From assembly GCA_910575815.1 (NCBI GenBank), contig CAJTFN010000009.1, positions 112,915 to 176,914 of the forward strand: a DNA stretch of 64,000 nt. Direction: 5' to 3'. Below, one piece after another: positions 17,392 to 25,867 of the stretch; the first letter of the stretch is position 1, and each line of letters starts with the position of its first letter. The stretch is from Oscillospiraceae bacterium (lineage in GTDB: Bacteria; Bacillota; Clostridia; Oscillospirales; Oscillospiraceae). Under the pieces are notes generated by a model. The model saw only the letters and a program-made list of their open reading frames with translations, was not told where the DNA came from and did no database searches. Made by a program: the position numbers and the translations under genes.

Positions 17392-17985
17392 TCAGTGATA
17401 GTGCCGGACCACAGCGGTGACTCGCCCGAGAATTCGGGCATAGGTACCATCAATGGGGGAATAGTCGTCGTTCTCCGGCATTAGCCAGATCTGGCCTCCG
17501 CGGAGGGAGAGCCGCTTCACCGTGGCCTCATCCTCCAGCAGGGCGACGACAATTTCGCCGTGACGGGCGGTGGGCTGGCTGTGCACGACCACCAAGTCTC
17601 CGGGGAGAATACCGGCGTTGAGCATGGACTCGCCCCGGACACGCAGGGCGAAGTATTCCCCCTCCCGTCCTCCGGTGTCGAAGGGGAGGTAGTCCTCGAT
17701 ACACTCCTCGGCCAGAATGGGGCTTCCGGCGGCCACGCTGCCCAGAACGGGCACTTGATTTTTAAGGGGAGGGGTATCCGTCAGGGCAATGGCCCGGCCC
17801 TTTCCGGCGCCCTTGACGATGACGCCCGCCTCTTCCAGGTGCTTGAGGTGAAAGTGAACCGTGGAGGGAGATTTCAGTCCCACCGCGTCGCCGATCTCCC
17901 GTACAGAGGGCGGGTAGCCCTGGGCCTGGATGCAGGAGACGATGTAGTCGTAGACTCTCTGCTGCATGTGGGTTAGCTTCGCCAT
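17392..17985 (-). CDS. lexA: SOS repressor LexA
   Basis: A 197-residue repressor of DNA-damage genes that self-cleaves when RecA is activated. The N-terminal winged helix-turn-helix has 'PPSVREIGDAVGLKSPSTV'. The C-terminal peptidase shows the Ala86-Gly87 cleavage site in 'GSVAAGSPI', nucleophile Ser120 in 'GESM' and Lys157 in 'ATVKRL'. The ATG follows AGGAGG. An SOS box overlaps the promoter about 100 bases upstream, indicating autoregulation. Confidence 0.97.
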   Translation of the reverse strand: MAKLTHMQQRVYDYIVSCIQAQGYPPSVREIGDAVGLKSPSTVHFHLKHLEEAGVIVKGAGKGRAIALTDTPPLKNQVPVLGSVAAGSPILAEECIEDYLPFDTGGREGEYFALRVRGESMLNAGILPGDLVVVHSQPTARHGEIVVALLEDEATVKRLSLRGGQIWLMPENDDYSPIDGTYARILGRVTAVVRHYH

Positions 17986-18056
17986 AAAGGGACCTCCTGA
18001 GCGTCACTCCGGTGCGAAAACGCACACAGTTCCGAATGATAAAATTGATCACATCA

Positions 18057-18096
18057 AGTATATCACAGATAATTGCGAAAAGCAAACATTTGTTCC
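18057..18096 (-). promoter_or_regulatory. lexA promoter with overlapping SOS box
   Basis: On the minus strand TTTGCT (-35, 18086-18081) and TATACT (-10, 18062-18057) are separated by 18 bases. The LexA-box-like GAACAAATGTTT (18095-18084) overlaps the -35. It differs by one base from the Gram-positive GAAC-N4-GTTC consensus. Confidence 0.75.
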
Positions 18097-18142
18097 TAAA
18101 ATTTTTCCGAAAAAATTGGGTAAATTGGAACCCGGATAAAAG

Positions 18143-18177
18143 AAAACGCCACTCAGGGCAAACCTGAGAGGCGTTTT
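18143..18177 (-). terminator. Intrinsic terminator of secG
   Basis: The stem AAAACGCC(T)CTCAGG with CCTGAG(T)GGCGTTTT and loop TTTGC, followed by C and TTTT on the minus strand, lies just after the secG stop. Confidence 0.85.
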
Positions 18178-18188
18178 AGAGCAGATGC

Positions 18189-18422
18189 TCAGCCCAGAAT
18201 CAGCAGAACCAGGGTCAGGATTAGAAAGAGCGCACCAATCCATTTGGTGGCCCGGGCCAGCTTGGCATCCATAGTCTTGGCCTTATTCTTCGCCAGGAAG
18301 GAGTCGGCCACGCCGCCGATGGCGCCAGAGAGGCCCGCGCTCTTGCCGGACTGGAAGAGAACGATCAGAATGACGCCCAGACCCAGGAGAAGTTGTAAAA
18401 TGGTGATAATCAGCTTCAACAA
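18189..18422 (-). CDS. secG: Preprotein translocase subunit SecG
   Basis: Small membrane subunit of the SecYEG channel, about 77 residues, with two transmembrane helices ('LIITILQLLLGLGVILIVLF' and 'WIGALFLILTLVLLILG') flanking a loop with 'QSGKSAGLSGAIGG', the SecG hallmark. The start is uncertain: the GGAGG site lies nine bases before TTG 18422, while an upstream TTG at 18431 abuts the ribosome site and is too close. No ATG is available. It is a single-gene unit with its own terminator. Confidence 0.92.
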   Translation of the reverse strand: MLKLIITILQLLLGLGVILIVLFQSGKSAGLSGAIGGVADSFLAKNKAKTMDAKLARATKWIGALFLILTLVLLILG

Positions 18423-18556
18423 AATGTTCAACCTCCAAATTTCATCACGCCAAGCGTGAAAAGTGTTTGACAGCTTTTGATTTTACCACAAGCTTTTCCC
18501 GTTTTCAAGTGCTATTCGAGAAAATTCAGCGGGGAATTTCGCTTTGTGGAGGGAAA

Positions 18557-19777
18557 TCAGTCCGATTTCCCTTCCACTTCCGCCAGAACCTCCGCCAGCG
18601 TCAGGCCCTCGGCGGTCCAGTCTGCCTCCTGCACGGGGATGAGGGGAACCGAGATGTAGAGATTGTTGCCCGAGGAATAGGCCCCGGTAGTGACGCCGAC
18701 CACGTGGCCGTAGACGTTCATCAGTACGCCGCCGCTGCTGCCGTGGGAGATGTCGGCGGTGTTGATGACGCAGGGGAGAAGGAAGCCCTGGGCCTGATGG
18801 TTCACGGCGCTGATGACGCCGTCGCTGATGGCCAGGGTGATGCCCAGGGGCACGCCCATGGTGTAAACTTGGTCGCCGGGGCGAAGATCCGGGTCCTTCG
18901 CCAGCTCCAGATAGGAGAAGAAGGGGACCTCCGTTTTTCCGTCCTTGGTGGTTTTGGAGATCCGGAGCAGGGCCAAATCCGCCTCCACGTCGTAAAACAC
19001 CACGCGCTCCACAACGAAGGTCTCGCCGGTGACCAGAGTGGCGGTGGCATGGATGGAATCCTCGATGGTGTGGAAATTGGTGACGGCCAAGCCATCCTCG
19101 GAGACAAAGAAGCCGCTGCCGCCGTTGTCGGACTGACCGCGCTCAAAGTGCTTGTCCGTACGATAGGTGTCCAGGCGAAAGACGGCGGCCATGTGCCGGT
19201 CGGCCACCTGCCGGGCGGTGAGCTCTGCGGGGAAGAAGCCCTGAATGTCCGCCTGAGTACAAAGACCTTTTTCCACCAGCCGCTGGGCGAGGGGAACCCC
19301 TTCGGCGTTCGGGAAGGGCAGGGCGTCCCGAACCAGCTCACAGAGGTCTCCCAGAGTCAAGGTCTCCTCATAGTCCCGGGTGGTCAGACCCGCCCGCCGG
19401 GCGAAGAGAGCGGCGCTGCTGTCGTCAAAGCCCTCGTAGCCCAGCTGCCGCAGAAGGGACGCGCAGAACTCGCCGGTGGGTACCGGCTCCTGCTGGCCGG
19501 TGGTGACGGTAACCCAACCCTTGGAGATGGCGTACTCCTGAGAGGAGACGTCCCGGGTGGCGGGGGTGACGCCGTAAAGCCGGACCAGAAGCTCCGTAGA
19601 CCGAACCCGGGTGACGGGGGTCTTGAGGGCTTCGGCGGAGGGAACGCTGTCCAAAAGGTGGAGGGCAGTCAGAGTTCTGGCGGCCTGGCCGGCCTCTCCC
19701 TCCAGAGCGGCGGCGGCAGGAAGGGCGGACAGAAGCAGCGTTAGGGTGAAGAGCAGGGATAGGAATCGTTTTTTCAT
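18557..19777 (-). CDS. Secreted trypsin-like serine protease with SLH-like N-terminal region
   Basis: A 406-residue exported protein with signal peptide ending near 'LPAAAA'. The C-terminal half is a chymotrypsin-fold (HtrA/trypsin-2 type) protease with His236 ('TNFHTIED'), Asp267 ('EADLALLRI') and Ser348 ('HGSSGGVLMN'). No PDZ domain follows. Residues about 30-200 contain weak repeats resembling degenerate SLH motifs ('VTRVRSTELLVRLYGV', 'PVPTGEFCASLLRQLGY', 'LTLGDLCELVRDAL'), which could hold the enzyme at the wall; this is inference. Substrate unknown. An AGGC-type ribosome site lies upstream of the ATG. Confidence 0.88.
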   Translation of the reverse strand: MKKRFLSLLFTLTLLLSALPAAAALEGEAGQAARTLTALHLLDSVPSAEALKTPVTRVRSTELLVRLYGVTPATRDVSSQEYAISKGWVTVTTGQQEPVPTGEFCASLLRQLGYEGFDDSSAALFARRAGLTTRDYEETLTLGDLCELVRDALPFPNAEGVPLAQRLVEKGLCTQADIQGFFPAELTARQVADRHMAAVFRLDTYRTDKHFERGQSDNGGSGFFVSEDGLAVTNFHTIEDSIHATATLVTGETFVVERVVFYDVEADLALLRISKTTKDGKTEVPFFSYLELAKDPDLRPGDQVYTMGVPLGITLAISDGVISAVNHQAQGFLLPCVINTADISHGSSGGVLMNVYGHVVGVTTGAYSSGNNLYISVPLIPVQEADWTAEGLTLAEVLAEVEGKSD

Positions 19778-20179
19778 GGAAAAGCCTCCGTAAGAAATGT
19801 TTCTCTGAAATTGTACCGATGGGCAGGGACTCTGCCAGGATGTGTCTGTTAACCGATGGAAACAGCTTTTTCTATTTTAACACGGGAAAAGCAGCTTTGC
19901 AAGTGCTGAGGCAAAGAGAAACGCGTTTAGAGCAGCACCCAAAAATCATGAGAAGAGTTCAGCGGTCCAGGAATCGCAGGGCCGCGTTGCCGTTCTCGAC
20001 GGGCGTCAGCCCGTCTGCGTCCTCTGCCTTGCCCTGCCCTCGCTTCCTTTGTTCTCTTTATTTCCGGGAACTGCTCCAGAAGGAACGCCCGGTCAAGGAA
20101 GGCGCTGTCCATCCGTCGCGCCCCGGCGGCGGAAGCTCCCTTGAGAGAATCCGGGCCGGGTGGGAGCCCCGGCGCATAC
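19778..20179. other. Intergenic stretch without a supported gene
   Basis: About 400 bases between the protease and the deoC promoter. Open frames exist on both strands (for example a minus-strand one starting '[18 protein letters not shown]') but none has a ribosome site, recognisable family or clear codon bias. It may hold the protease promoter and an unrecognised small gene or RNA. Confidence 0.5.
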
Positions 20180-20208
20180 TGGACAGCCGGGAGAATGTCT
20201 GCTATAAT
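20180..20208 (+). promoter_or_regulatory. Promoter of deoC-deoD
   Basis: TGGACA, 17-base spacer, TATAAT, ending 64 bases before the deoC ATG. It is a near-consensus sigma-A promoter. Confidence 0.8.
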
Positions 20209-20272
20209 AAAAATTGGGAAACCTTTCCCCGGAGGGGGAACGACAAATCTGAATATAAAGGAGACCGCTGAA

Positions 20273-20929
20273 ATGGAACTGAAGGAAATCCTTGGAAAGT
20301 GCGACCACACCCTATTGGCGCAGGGCGCCACCTGGGAGGAAATCAAGGCCATCTGCGACGACGGCATCCGGTACGGCTGCGCCAGCGTGTGCATCCCCGC
20401 CAGCTACGTGAAGCAGGCGGCAGAGTATGTGGCGGGACAGCTGGCCATCTGCACCGTCATCGGCTTTCCCAACGGCTATGACACCACCGCCGCCAAATGC
20501 TTCATGGCCACGGACGCTGTGGACAACGGCGCGGAGGAAGTGGACATGGTCATCAACATCGGCTGGGTGAAGGACCGGAAGTGGGACGAGCTCCTGGCAG
20601 AGATCCGGGCCATCAAGGCGGCCTGCAAGGGCAAGCTGCTGAAGGTCATCATTGAGTGCTGTCTCCTCACCGACGAGGAGAAGGTAAAGATGTGCGAAAT
20701 CGTCACCGCCTCCGGGGCGGACTATATCAAGACCTCCACCGGCTTCGGCGGCGGCGGGGCCACCCGGGAGGATGTGGCGCTGTTCGCCAAGCACGTGGGC
20801 CCGGATGTGAAGATCAAGGCCGCCGGAGGCATCGCGGATTTGAAGGACGCCGAGGACTTTATCAATCTGGGCGCCTCGCGCCTGGGCACCAGCCGGGTGG
20901 TCAAGGCCGTGAAGGCCCTGGAGGGCTGA
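20273..20929 (+). CDS. deoC: Deoxyribose-phosphate aldolase DeoC
   Basis: Class I aldolase that splits 2-deoxyribose-5-phosphate into acetaldehyde and glyceraldehyde-3-phosphate. The 218-residue TIM barrel has Schiff-base Lys153 in 'YIKTSTGF' and the proton-relay residues Asp91 ('EVDMVINIG') and Lys182 ('IKAAGG'). Start ATG 20273 follows AAAGGAG; longer upstream open frame is leader. It is followed after two bases by deoD, so deoxynucleosides are phosphorolysed and the sugar fed to glycolysis. Confidence 0.97.
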   Translation: MELKEILGKCDHTLLAQGATWEEIKAICDDGIRYGCASVCIPASYVKQAAEYVAGQLAICTVIGFPNGYDTTAAKCFMATDAVDNGAEEVDMVINIGWVKDRKWDELLAEIRAIKAACKGKLLKVIIECCLLTDEEKVKMCEIVTASGADYIKTSTGFGGGGATREDVALFAKHVGPDVKIKAAGGIADLKDAEDFINLGASRLGTSRVVKAVKALEG

Positions 20930-20931
20930 GC

Positions 20932-21648
20932 ATGGGGACGCCCCACAACGAGGCGGCCCGGGGGGACTTCGCGCCCACGGTCCTCATGCCCGGGGATCCC
21001 CTCCGGGCCCGGTTCATTGCCGAGACCTTTCTGGAGGACGCCCGGCTGGTGAACAACGTCCGGGGAGTCCAGGGCTGGACGGGGACCTATCAGGGGGTTC
21101 CTGTGTCCACCATGGCCTCCGGTATGGGCATCCCCAGCATGGGCATCTATTCCCACGAGCTTTTTCACGTTTACGGCGTGGAGAACATCATCCGGGTGGG
21201 AACCACCGGGGCCCTTTCGGCGAATTTGAAGCTCCGGGATCTGGTCATCGCCCAGGGGGCCTGTACGGATTCCAATTTTGCCCATCATCTGGGCCTGCCG
21301 GGGACCTTTGCCCCCATCGCGGACTTCACGCTGCTGGAGACCGCCGTGGCCGCGGCCAGAGAGCGGGGGATGGAGCCCCCGGTGGGAAACATTCTCAGCT
21401 CCGACGTCTTCTATTTTAAAAAGGGCGGCGGCCTGGAGTGGGCGGACCTGGGGGTCCTGGCCATCGACATGGAGACGGCGGGCCTTTACGCCACCGCCGC
21501 CGAGGCGGGGAAGCGGGCTTTGACCATCTGCACCGTCACGGACAATCTGGTGACCGGCGAGGCGCTGCCTCCGGCGGAGCGCCAGTCCTCCTTGAACGAG
21601 ATGATGGAGGTGGCCCTGGAGACCGCCCTTCGCATGGCGAGGCGGTGA
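20932..21648 (+). CDS. deoD: Purine-nucleoside phosphorylase DeoD
   Basis: A 238-residue hexameric-type phosphorylase that cleaves purine (deoxy)nucleosides with phosphate. Family patterns: 'VLMPGDPLRARFIAE' (phosphate site), 'VGTTGAL', 'IDMETAGLYATAAE' (nucleoside site) and 'TVTDNLVTGE'. It sits two bases after deoC and upstream of a nucleoside ABC importer. No strong separate ribosome site is seen beyond the deoC end, so coupling is likely. Confidence 0.95.
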   Translation: MGTPHNEAARGDFAPTVLMPGDPLRARFIAETFLEDARLVNNVRGVQGWTGTYQGVPVSTMASGMGIPSMGIYSHELFHVYGVENIIRVGTTGALSANLKLRDLVIAQGACTDSNFAHHLGLPGTFAPIADFTLLETAVAAARERGMEPPVGNILSSDVFYFKKGGGLEWADLGVLAIDMETAGLYATAAEAGKRALTICTVTDNLVTGEALPPAERQSSLNEMMEVALETALRMARR

Positions 21649-21703
21649 GAGAGGGCCCGGGCTCCGGCGTTTTTCCCAAAAGGAAAACATTTCGTGAATT
21701 CAG

Positions 21704-21732
21704 TTGAAATCCTGGAAAGGAATTGGTATAAT
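21704..21732 (+). promoter_or_regulatory. Promoter of the BMP lipoprotein gene
   Basis: TTGAAA, 17-base spacer, TATAAT. The 66-base leader before the ATG contains two small hairpins (TTGGCC/GGCCAA and CCTCTG/CAGAGG). Confidence 0.8.
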
Positions 21733-21798
21733 GGGCTTGGCCCATGAAGGCCAAACCTCTGTTTTCAGAGGAACAAATGGAAGGAAGGTTGATTCCAA

Positions 21799-23001
21799 AT
21801 GAAGAAGTTTTTTGCATTTCTGCTGACTTTGGCCATGGTGCTCTCCCTGGCCGCCTGCGGCGGCAAGGACTCCGGCAATGCCGGAGACGCAAGCAACGCC
21901 GACGGTGACAACCAGCAGCAGGAGCCCGCCAACACCTCTGACGGCGAGGGCGATGAGGGCGGCGAGACCGGCGACATCCGGGTTGCCATGATCACCGACT
22001 ATGGCGACATCACCGACCAGTCCTTTAACCAGACCACCTATGAGGCCAGCAAGGCCTGGTGCGAGGCCAACAGCGTGGAGTTCACCTACTACAAGCCCGC
22101 CGGAGACTCCACCGCCGAGCGCGTGGCCATGGTGGAGAAGGCCGCCGACGAGGACTATAATGTCATCGTCATGCCCGGTTTTGCCTTCGGCGAGACCATC
22201 ACCCAGGTGGCCGACGTCTATCCCGAAATCAGCTTCATCGCCCTGGACGTCAGCGAGGGCGACGTGGGCGGCACCGTTCCCAGCAACGTCTACTGCGCCG
22301 TCTACAAGGAAGAGCTCTGCGGCTACATGGCCGGCGTTGCCGCTGTGAAGCTGGGCTACACCCACCTGGGCTACCTGGGCGGCATGGCCGTTCCCGCCGT
22401 GCAGCGCTTCGGCTACGGCTTCATCCAGGGTGTGGACGCCGCTGCCGGTGAGCTGGGCCTGAGCGACGTGGTTGTGGAATATGTCTACGGCAACCAGTTC
22501 TTCGGCGATCCCGACATCACCGCTTACGCGGACAACTGGTATCAGAACCTGGGCGTCCAGGCGGTCTTCGCCTGCGGCGGCGGCATCTGCACCTCCGCCG
22601 GTGAGGCGGCCGCCAAGGTCCCCGGCACCAAGGTCATCGGCGTGGACGTGGACCAGAGCTTCACTCTGGACGCCGCTTATGGCGAGGGCGTGACCCTGAC
22701 CTCCGCCATGAAGGGTCTGGCCGCCACCGTCAGCCACATGCTGGACGAAGTGGCCGCCGGCAACTTTGCCAACTACGGCGGTAAGGCCGAGGCCCTGGGC
22801 TTGGTCTCCGGCGACGATCCCTCCGCCAACTATGTCCTCCTGCCCATGGACACCACCCAGTGGGGCGACGGCTTCACCCAGGACGACTACAAGGCCCTGG
22901 TGAAGGACATGTTCGACGGCAAGATCACCGTCTCCGACGACATCTCCGCCCTGCCCGCGACCTCCAACATCAAGGTCAACGATCTGGGCAACATCAAGTA
23001 A
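21799..23001 (+). CDS. BMP-family nucleoside-binding lipoprotein
   Basis: A 400-residue substrate-binding lipoprotein of the BMP/PnrA/Med family. The lipobox 'LSLAAC' ends at Cys20, followed by a Gly/Asp/Asn-rich linker to about residue 55. The binding domain shows 'RVAMITDYGDITDQSFNQ', 'VIVMPGFAFGETI' and 'FACGGGICTSAGEAA'. Related proteins bind purine nucleosides; the two permeases and ATPase downstream form the matching importer. A terminator follows it and the ATPase has its own promoter, allowing excess binding protein. Confidence 0.94.
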   Translation: MKKFFAFLLTLAMVLSLAACGGKDSGNAGDASNADGDNQQQEPANTSDGEGDEGGETGDIRVAMITDYGDITDQSFNQTTYEASKAWCEANSVEFTYYKPAGDSTAERVAMVEKAADEDYNVIVMPGFAFGETITQVADVYPEISFIALDVSEGDVGGTVPSNVYCAVYKEELCGYMAGVAAVKLGYTHLGYLGGMAVPAVQRFGYGFIQGVDAAAGELGLSDVVVEYVYGNQFFGDPDITAYADNWYQNLGVQAVFACGGGICTSAGEAAAKVPGTKVIGVDVDQSFTLDAAYGEGVTLTSAMKGLAATVSHMLDEVAAGNFANYGGKAEALGLVSGDDPSANYVLLPMDTTQWGDGFTQDDYKALVKDMFDGKITVSDDISALPATSNIKVNDLGNIK

Positions 23002-23018
23002 AAACACCCTCAGGCATC

Positions 23019-23051
23019 GTGAGGACGGGAGTTTCCCGTCCTCACTTTTTT
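23019..23051 (+). terminator. Terminator between BMP lipoprotein and ATPase genes
   Basis: GTGAGGACGGGA pairs with TCCCGTCCTCAC, followed by six T. Confidence 0.9.
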
Positions 23052-23110
23052 GCTTGCCGGAGGCTTGTAGAGGGAAAAGGTCAACTTTGTGAGAATTTGC
23101 AAAAAATGCT

Positions 23111-23139
23111 TTGAAATACGCGGGAGGATATGGTACAAT
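23111..23139 (+). promoter_or_regulatory. Promoter of the nucleoside ABC ATPase/permease operon
   Basis: TTGAAA, 17-base spacer, TACAAT. Confidence 0.75.
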
Positions 23140-23194
23140 GTACATGAACCTTATCCTGCGAGAGGGGTTCATGGAAACAGAGAAGGAGGAGGTT

Positions 23195-24733
23195 GTGAAA
23201 TTGGAACAGAGTTACGCCATTGAGATGCTGAACATCACCAAGCGGTTCCCCGGCATCGTGGCCAACGACAATATCACGTTACAGCTGAAAAAGGGTGAGA
23301 TCCATGCCCTGCTGGGCGAAAACGGCGCTGGAAAATCCACGCTGATGAGCGTGCTCTTCGGTCTGTACCAGCCGGAGGAGGGCGTCATCAAAAAGGACGG
23401 CCAGGTGGTGTCCATCAAGGACCCCAACGACGCCAACGATCTGGGTATCGGCATGGTGCACCAGCACTTTAAGCTGGTGGAGTGCTTCACGGTGCTGGAC
23501 AACATCATTATGGGCGTGGAGCCCTGCAGCCATGGCTTCCTTCAAAAGGGGGCGGCCCGGGAGAAGGTCAAGGCCCTCTCTGAGAAGTACGGCCTTCACG
23601 TGGACCCCGACGCCCTGGTGGAGGACATCACCGTGGGCATGCAGCAGCGCACCGAGATTTTGAAGATGCTGTACCGGGAGAATGAGATCCTGATTTTCGA
23701 CGAGCCCACCGCCGTTTTGACCCCCCAGGAGATTGACGAGCTGATGCAGATCATGAAGAACCTCTCCGCCGAGGGGAAGAGCATCCTCTTCATCTCCCAC
23801 AAGCTCAACGAGATTATGTCCGTGGCCAATCGCTGCTCCGTCCTCCGGAAGGGCAAGTACATCGGCACCGTGGACATCGCCTCCAGCTCCCAGGAGGAGC
23901 TGAGCCGGATGATGGTGGGCCGGGACGTGAACTTCGTGGTGGAAAAGGCCCCGCCCAAGCCCGGTGAGGTGGTTCTGGACGTGAAGGGCATGACCGTGGC
24001 CTCGAAGCGGCACAAGAACAACGCCGTGAAAAACGTGAGCTTCCAGGTCCGCCGGGGAGAGATTGTCTGCGTGGCGGGCATTGACGGCAACGGACAGACC
24101 GAGCTGGTCTACGGCCTCACCGGCCTGGAGCCGCTGAAGGAGGGGACGCTGACCCTGAACGGCCAGGACATCACCAAGACCCCCATCCGGAAGCGGAACA
24201 CCTCCGGCATGAGCCACATTCCGGAGGACCGGCACAAGCACGGCCTGGTGCTGGACTATACCCTGGAGGACAACATGGTGCTCCAGCGCTATTTCGAGAG
24301 CCACTTTGTCACCCCCGCCGGCTTTTTGAAGCGCAAGGCCATCCGGGAGTACGCCGTGGGCCTCATCGGGCAGTACGACGTCCGCTCTGGCCAGGGCCCC
24401 GTTACCAAAGCCCGGAGCATGTCCGGCGGCAACCAGCAAAAGGCCATCATCGCCCGGGAGATCGACAAGGCCCCGGAGCTGCTGATTGCCGTGCAGCCCA
24501 CCCGGGGTCTGGACGTGGGCGCCATTGAGTACATACACAAGCAGATCGTGGCCCAGCGGGACGCCGGAAAGGGCGTTCTGCTGGTGAGCCTGGAGCTGGA
24601 CGAGGTCATGAACGTCTCTGACCGGATTCTGGTCATGTACGAGGGAGAGATCGTGGGCGAGTTTGACCCCAAGGAGGTCACGGTGGAAGAGCTGGGCCTC
24701 TACATGGCCGGCGCGAAGAAGAAGGGGGCGTAA
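23195..24733 (+). CDS. Nucleoside ABC transporter, fused ATPase (YufO/NupO-like)
   Basis: A 512-residue protein with two tandem ABC domains of the sugar/nucleoside CUT2-like type. The first has an intact Walker A 'GENGAGKST', 'VGMQQRTEILK' and Walker B 'LIFDEPT'. The second has a degenerate P loop 'GIDGNGQTEL', the signature 'SGGNQQKA' and 'AVQPTRGLD' in place of the usual Walker B glutamate context, as normal for this family. GTG 23195 is preferred because AAGGAGGAGG precedes it; an ATG at 23171 is possible. The permease genes follow directly. Confidence 0.94.
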   Translation: MKLEQSYAIEMLNITKRFPGIVANDNITLQLKKGEIHALLGENGAGKSTLMSVLFGLYQPEEGVIKKDGQVVSIKDPNDANDLGIGMVHQHFKLVECFTVLDNIIMGVEPCSHGFLQKGAAREKVKALSEKYGLHVDPDALVEDITVGMQQRTEILKMLYRENEILIFDEPTAVLTPQEIDELMQIMKNLSAEGKSILFISHKLNEIMSVANRCSVLRKGKYIGTVDIASSSQEELSRMMVGRDVNFVVEKAPPKPGEVVLDVKGMTVASKRHKNNAVKNVSFQVRRGEIVCVAGIDGNGQTELVYGLTGLEPLKEGTLTLNGQDITKTPIRKRNTSGMSHIPEDRHKHGLVLDYTLEDNMVLQRYFESHFVTPAGFLKRKAIREYAVGLIGQYDVRSGQGPVTKARSMSGGNQQKAIIAREIDKAPELLIAVQPTRGLDVGAIEYIHKQIVAQRDAGKGVLLVSLELDEVMNVSDRILVMYEGEIVGEFDPKEVTVEELGLYMAGAKKKGA

Positions 24734-24736
24734 GAC

Positions 24737-25867
24737 ATGAGAAGAGAAAAAACCTCCCTGTTACGGAATGACGCATTTCAGACGCTGCTGGCGTCGCTGC
24801 TGTGCATCGTGCTGGGTTTGCTGGTGGGCTACATCGTTCTGCTTCTCATCAACCCGGTGGGGGCCAACGCGGCCATTGCCGCCATTGTGGAAAACTTCAT
24901 GACCTATTCCAAGTCCACGGCCCAGCTGCGCTACTTTGGAAGCACCCTGGTGAAGACCGCGCCGCTGCTGATGTGCAGCTTGTCTGTGCTCTTCGCCTAT
25001 AAGGTCGGCCTGTTCAACATCGGCGCGGCGGGACAGTATGTCGTCGGCACCGGCGCGGCTCTGTACTGCGCCCTGGGGCCGAAGCTGCCCTGGTTCCTGT
25101 GCCTCCTGGCCGCCATTCTGGCCGGGGCCGCCCTGGGGGCCATCTCCGGAGTTCTGAAGGCCTATTGCAACGTCAACGAGGTCATCTCCTGCATCATGCT
25201 GAACTGGATCAGCCTCTACTGCGTGAATATGCTCTTGACCAACGTGAAAGAGGAGACCAGCCCCTATACCTACACCCTGGCCAGCACCAACGAGGGGGCC
25301 ATTCTGCCCTCCCTGGGCCTGGGGGAGCTATTCAGCAAGAATCAGTACGTGGGTCTGGCTATTCCTCTGGCCATTGTGACGGCGATTCTGGTCTGGGGCC
25401 TGCTGGAGAAAACCAAGCTGGGCTATGAGCTGAAAGCCACGGGCTGCAACAAGTTCGCCGCCAAGTATTGCGGCATGCGGGAGCGGAAGAACCTGATTCT
25501 CACCATGGCCATTGCCGGCGGCCTTGCCGGCATGGGCGCGGCTATGCTGTTCCTCTCGGGGTTTGAGCAGTGGCAGTGCACCCAGTCCGCCGTCCCCGCC
25601 ATGGGCTTCAACGGCATTGCCGCCGCCTTCCTGGGAGGGCTGAGCCCCATCGGAGCCATCTTCTCCTCCTACTTCATTCAGCATATCACCAACGGCGGCG
25701 CGTATGTGGATAAGACCATGTATTCCTCCCAGATTTCCGATCTGATTTCCGCCATGATTATCTATCTCTGCGCCTTCGTCTTCTTCTGCAAGATTGCGAT
25801 GAACCGCTGGCTGGACCGCCGGGACGAGAAGAGAAAGGCCACTGGGAAAGGGGGCGACGGGAAATGA
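24737..25867 (+). CDS. Nucleoside ABC transporter permease 1 (YufP-like)
   Basis: A 376-residue membrane protein of the BPD_transp_2 family with about nine hydrophobic segments. Typical motifs are 'KVGLFNIGAAGQYVVGTGAAL' (split by small residues) and 'GFNGIAAAFLGGLSPIGA'. It pairs with the permease encoded next to make the channel of the BMP-dependent importer. It starts three bases after the ATPase stop and its end overlaps the next gene by four bases (ATGA). Confidence 0.93.
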   Translation: MRREKTSLLRNDAFQTLLASLLCIVLGLLVGYIVLLLINPVGANAAIAAIVENFMTYSKSTAQLRYFGSTLVKTAPLLMCSLSVLFAYKVGLFNIGAAGQYVVGTGAALYCALGPKLPWFLCLLAAILAGAALGAISGVLKAYCNVNEVISCIMLNWISLYCVNMLLTNVKEETSPYTYTLASTNEGAILPSLGLGELFSKNQYVGLAIPLAIVTAILVWGLLEKTKLGYELKATGCNKFAAKYCGMRERKNLILTMAIAGGLAGMGAAMLFLSGFEQWQCTQSAVPAMGFNGIAAAFLGGLSPIGAIFSSYFIQHITNGGAYVDKTMYSSQISDLISAMIIYLCAFVFFCKIAMNRWLDRRDEKRKATGKGGDGK

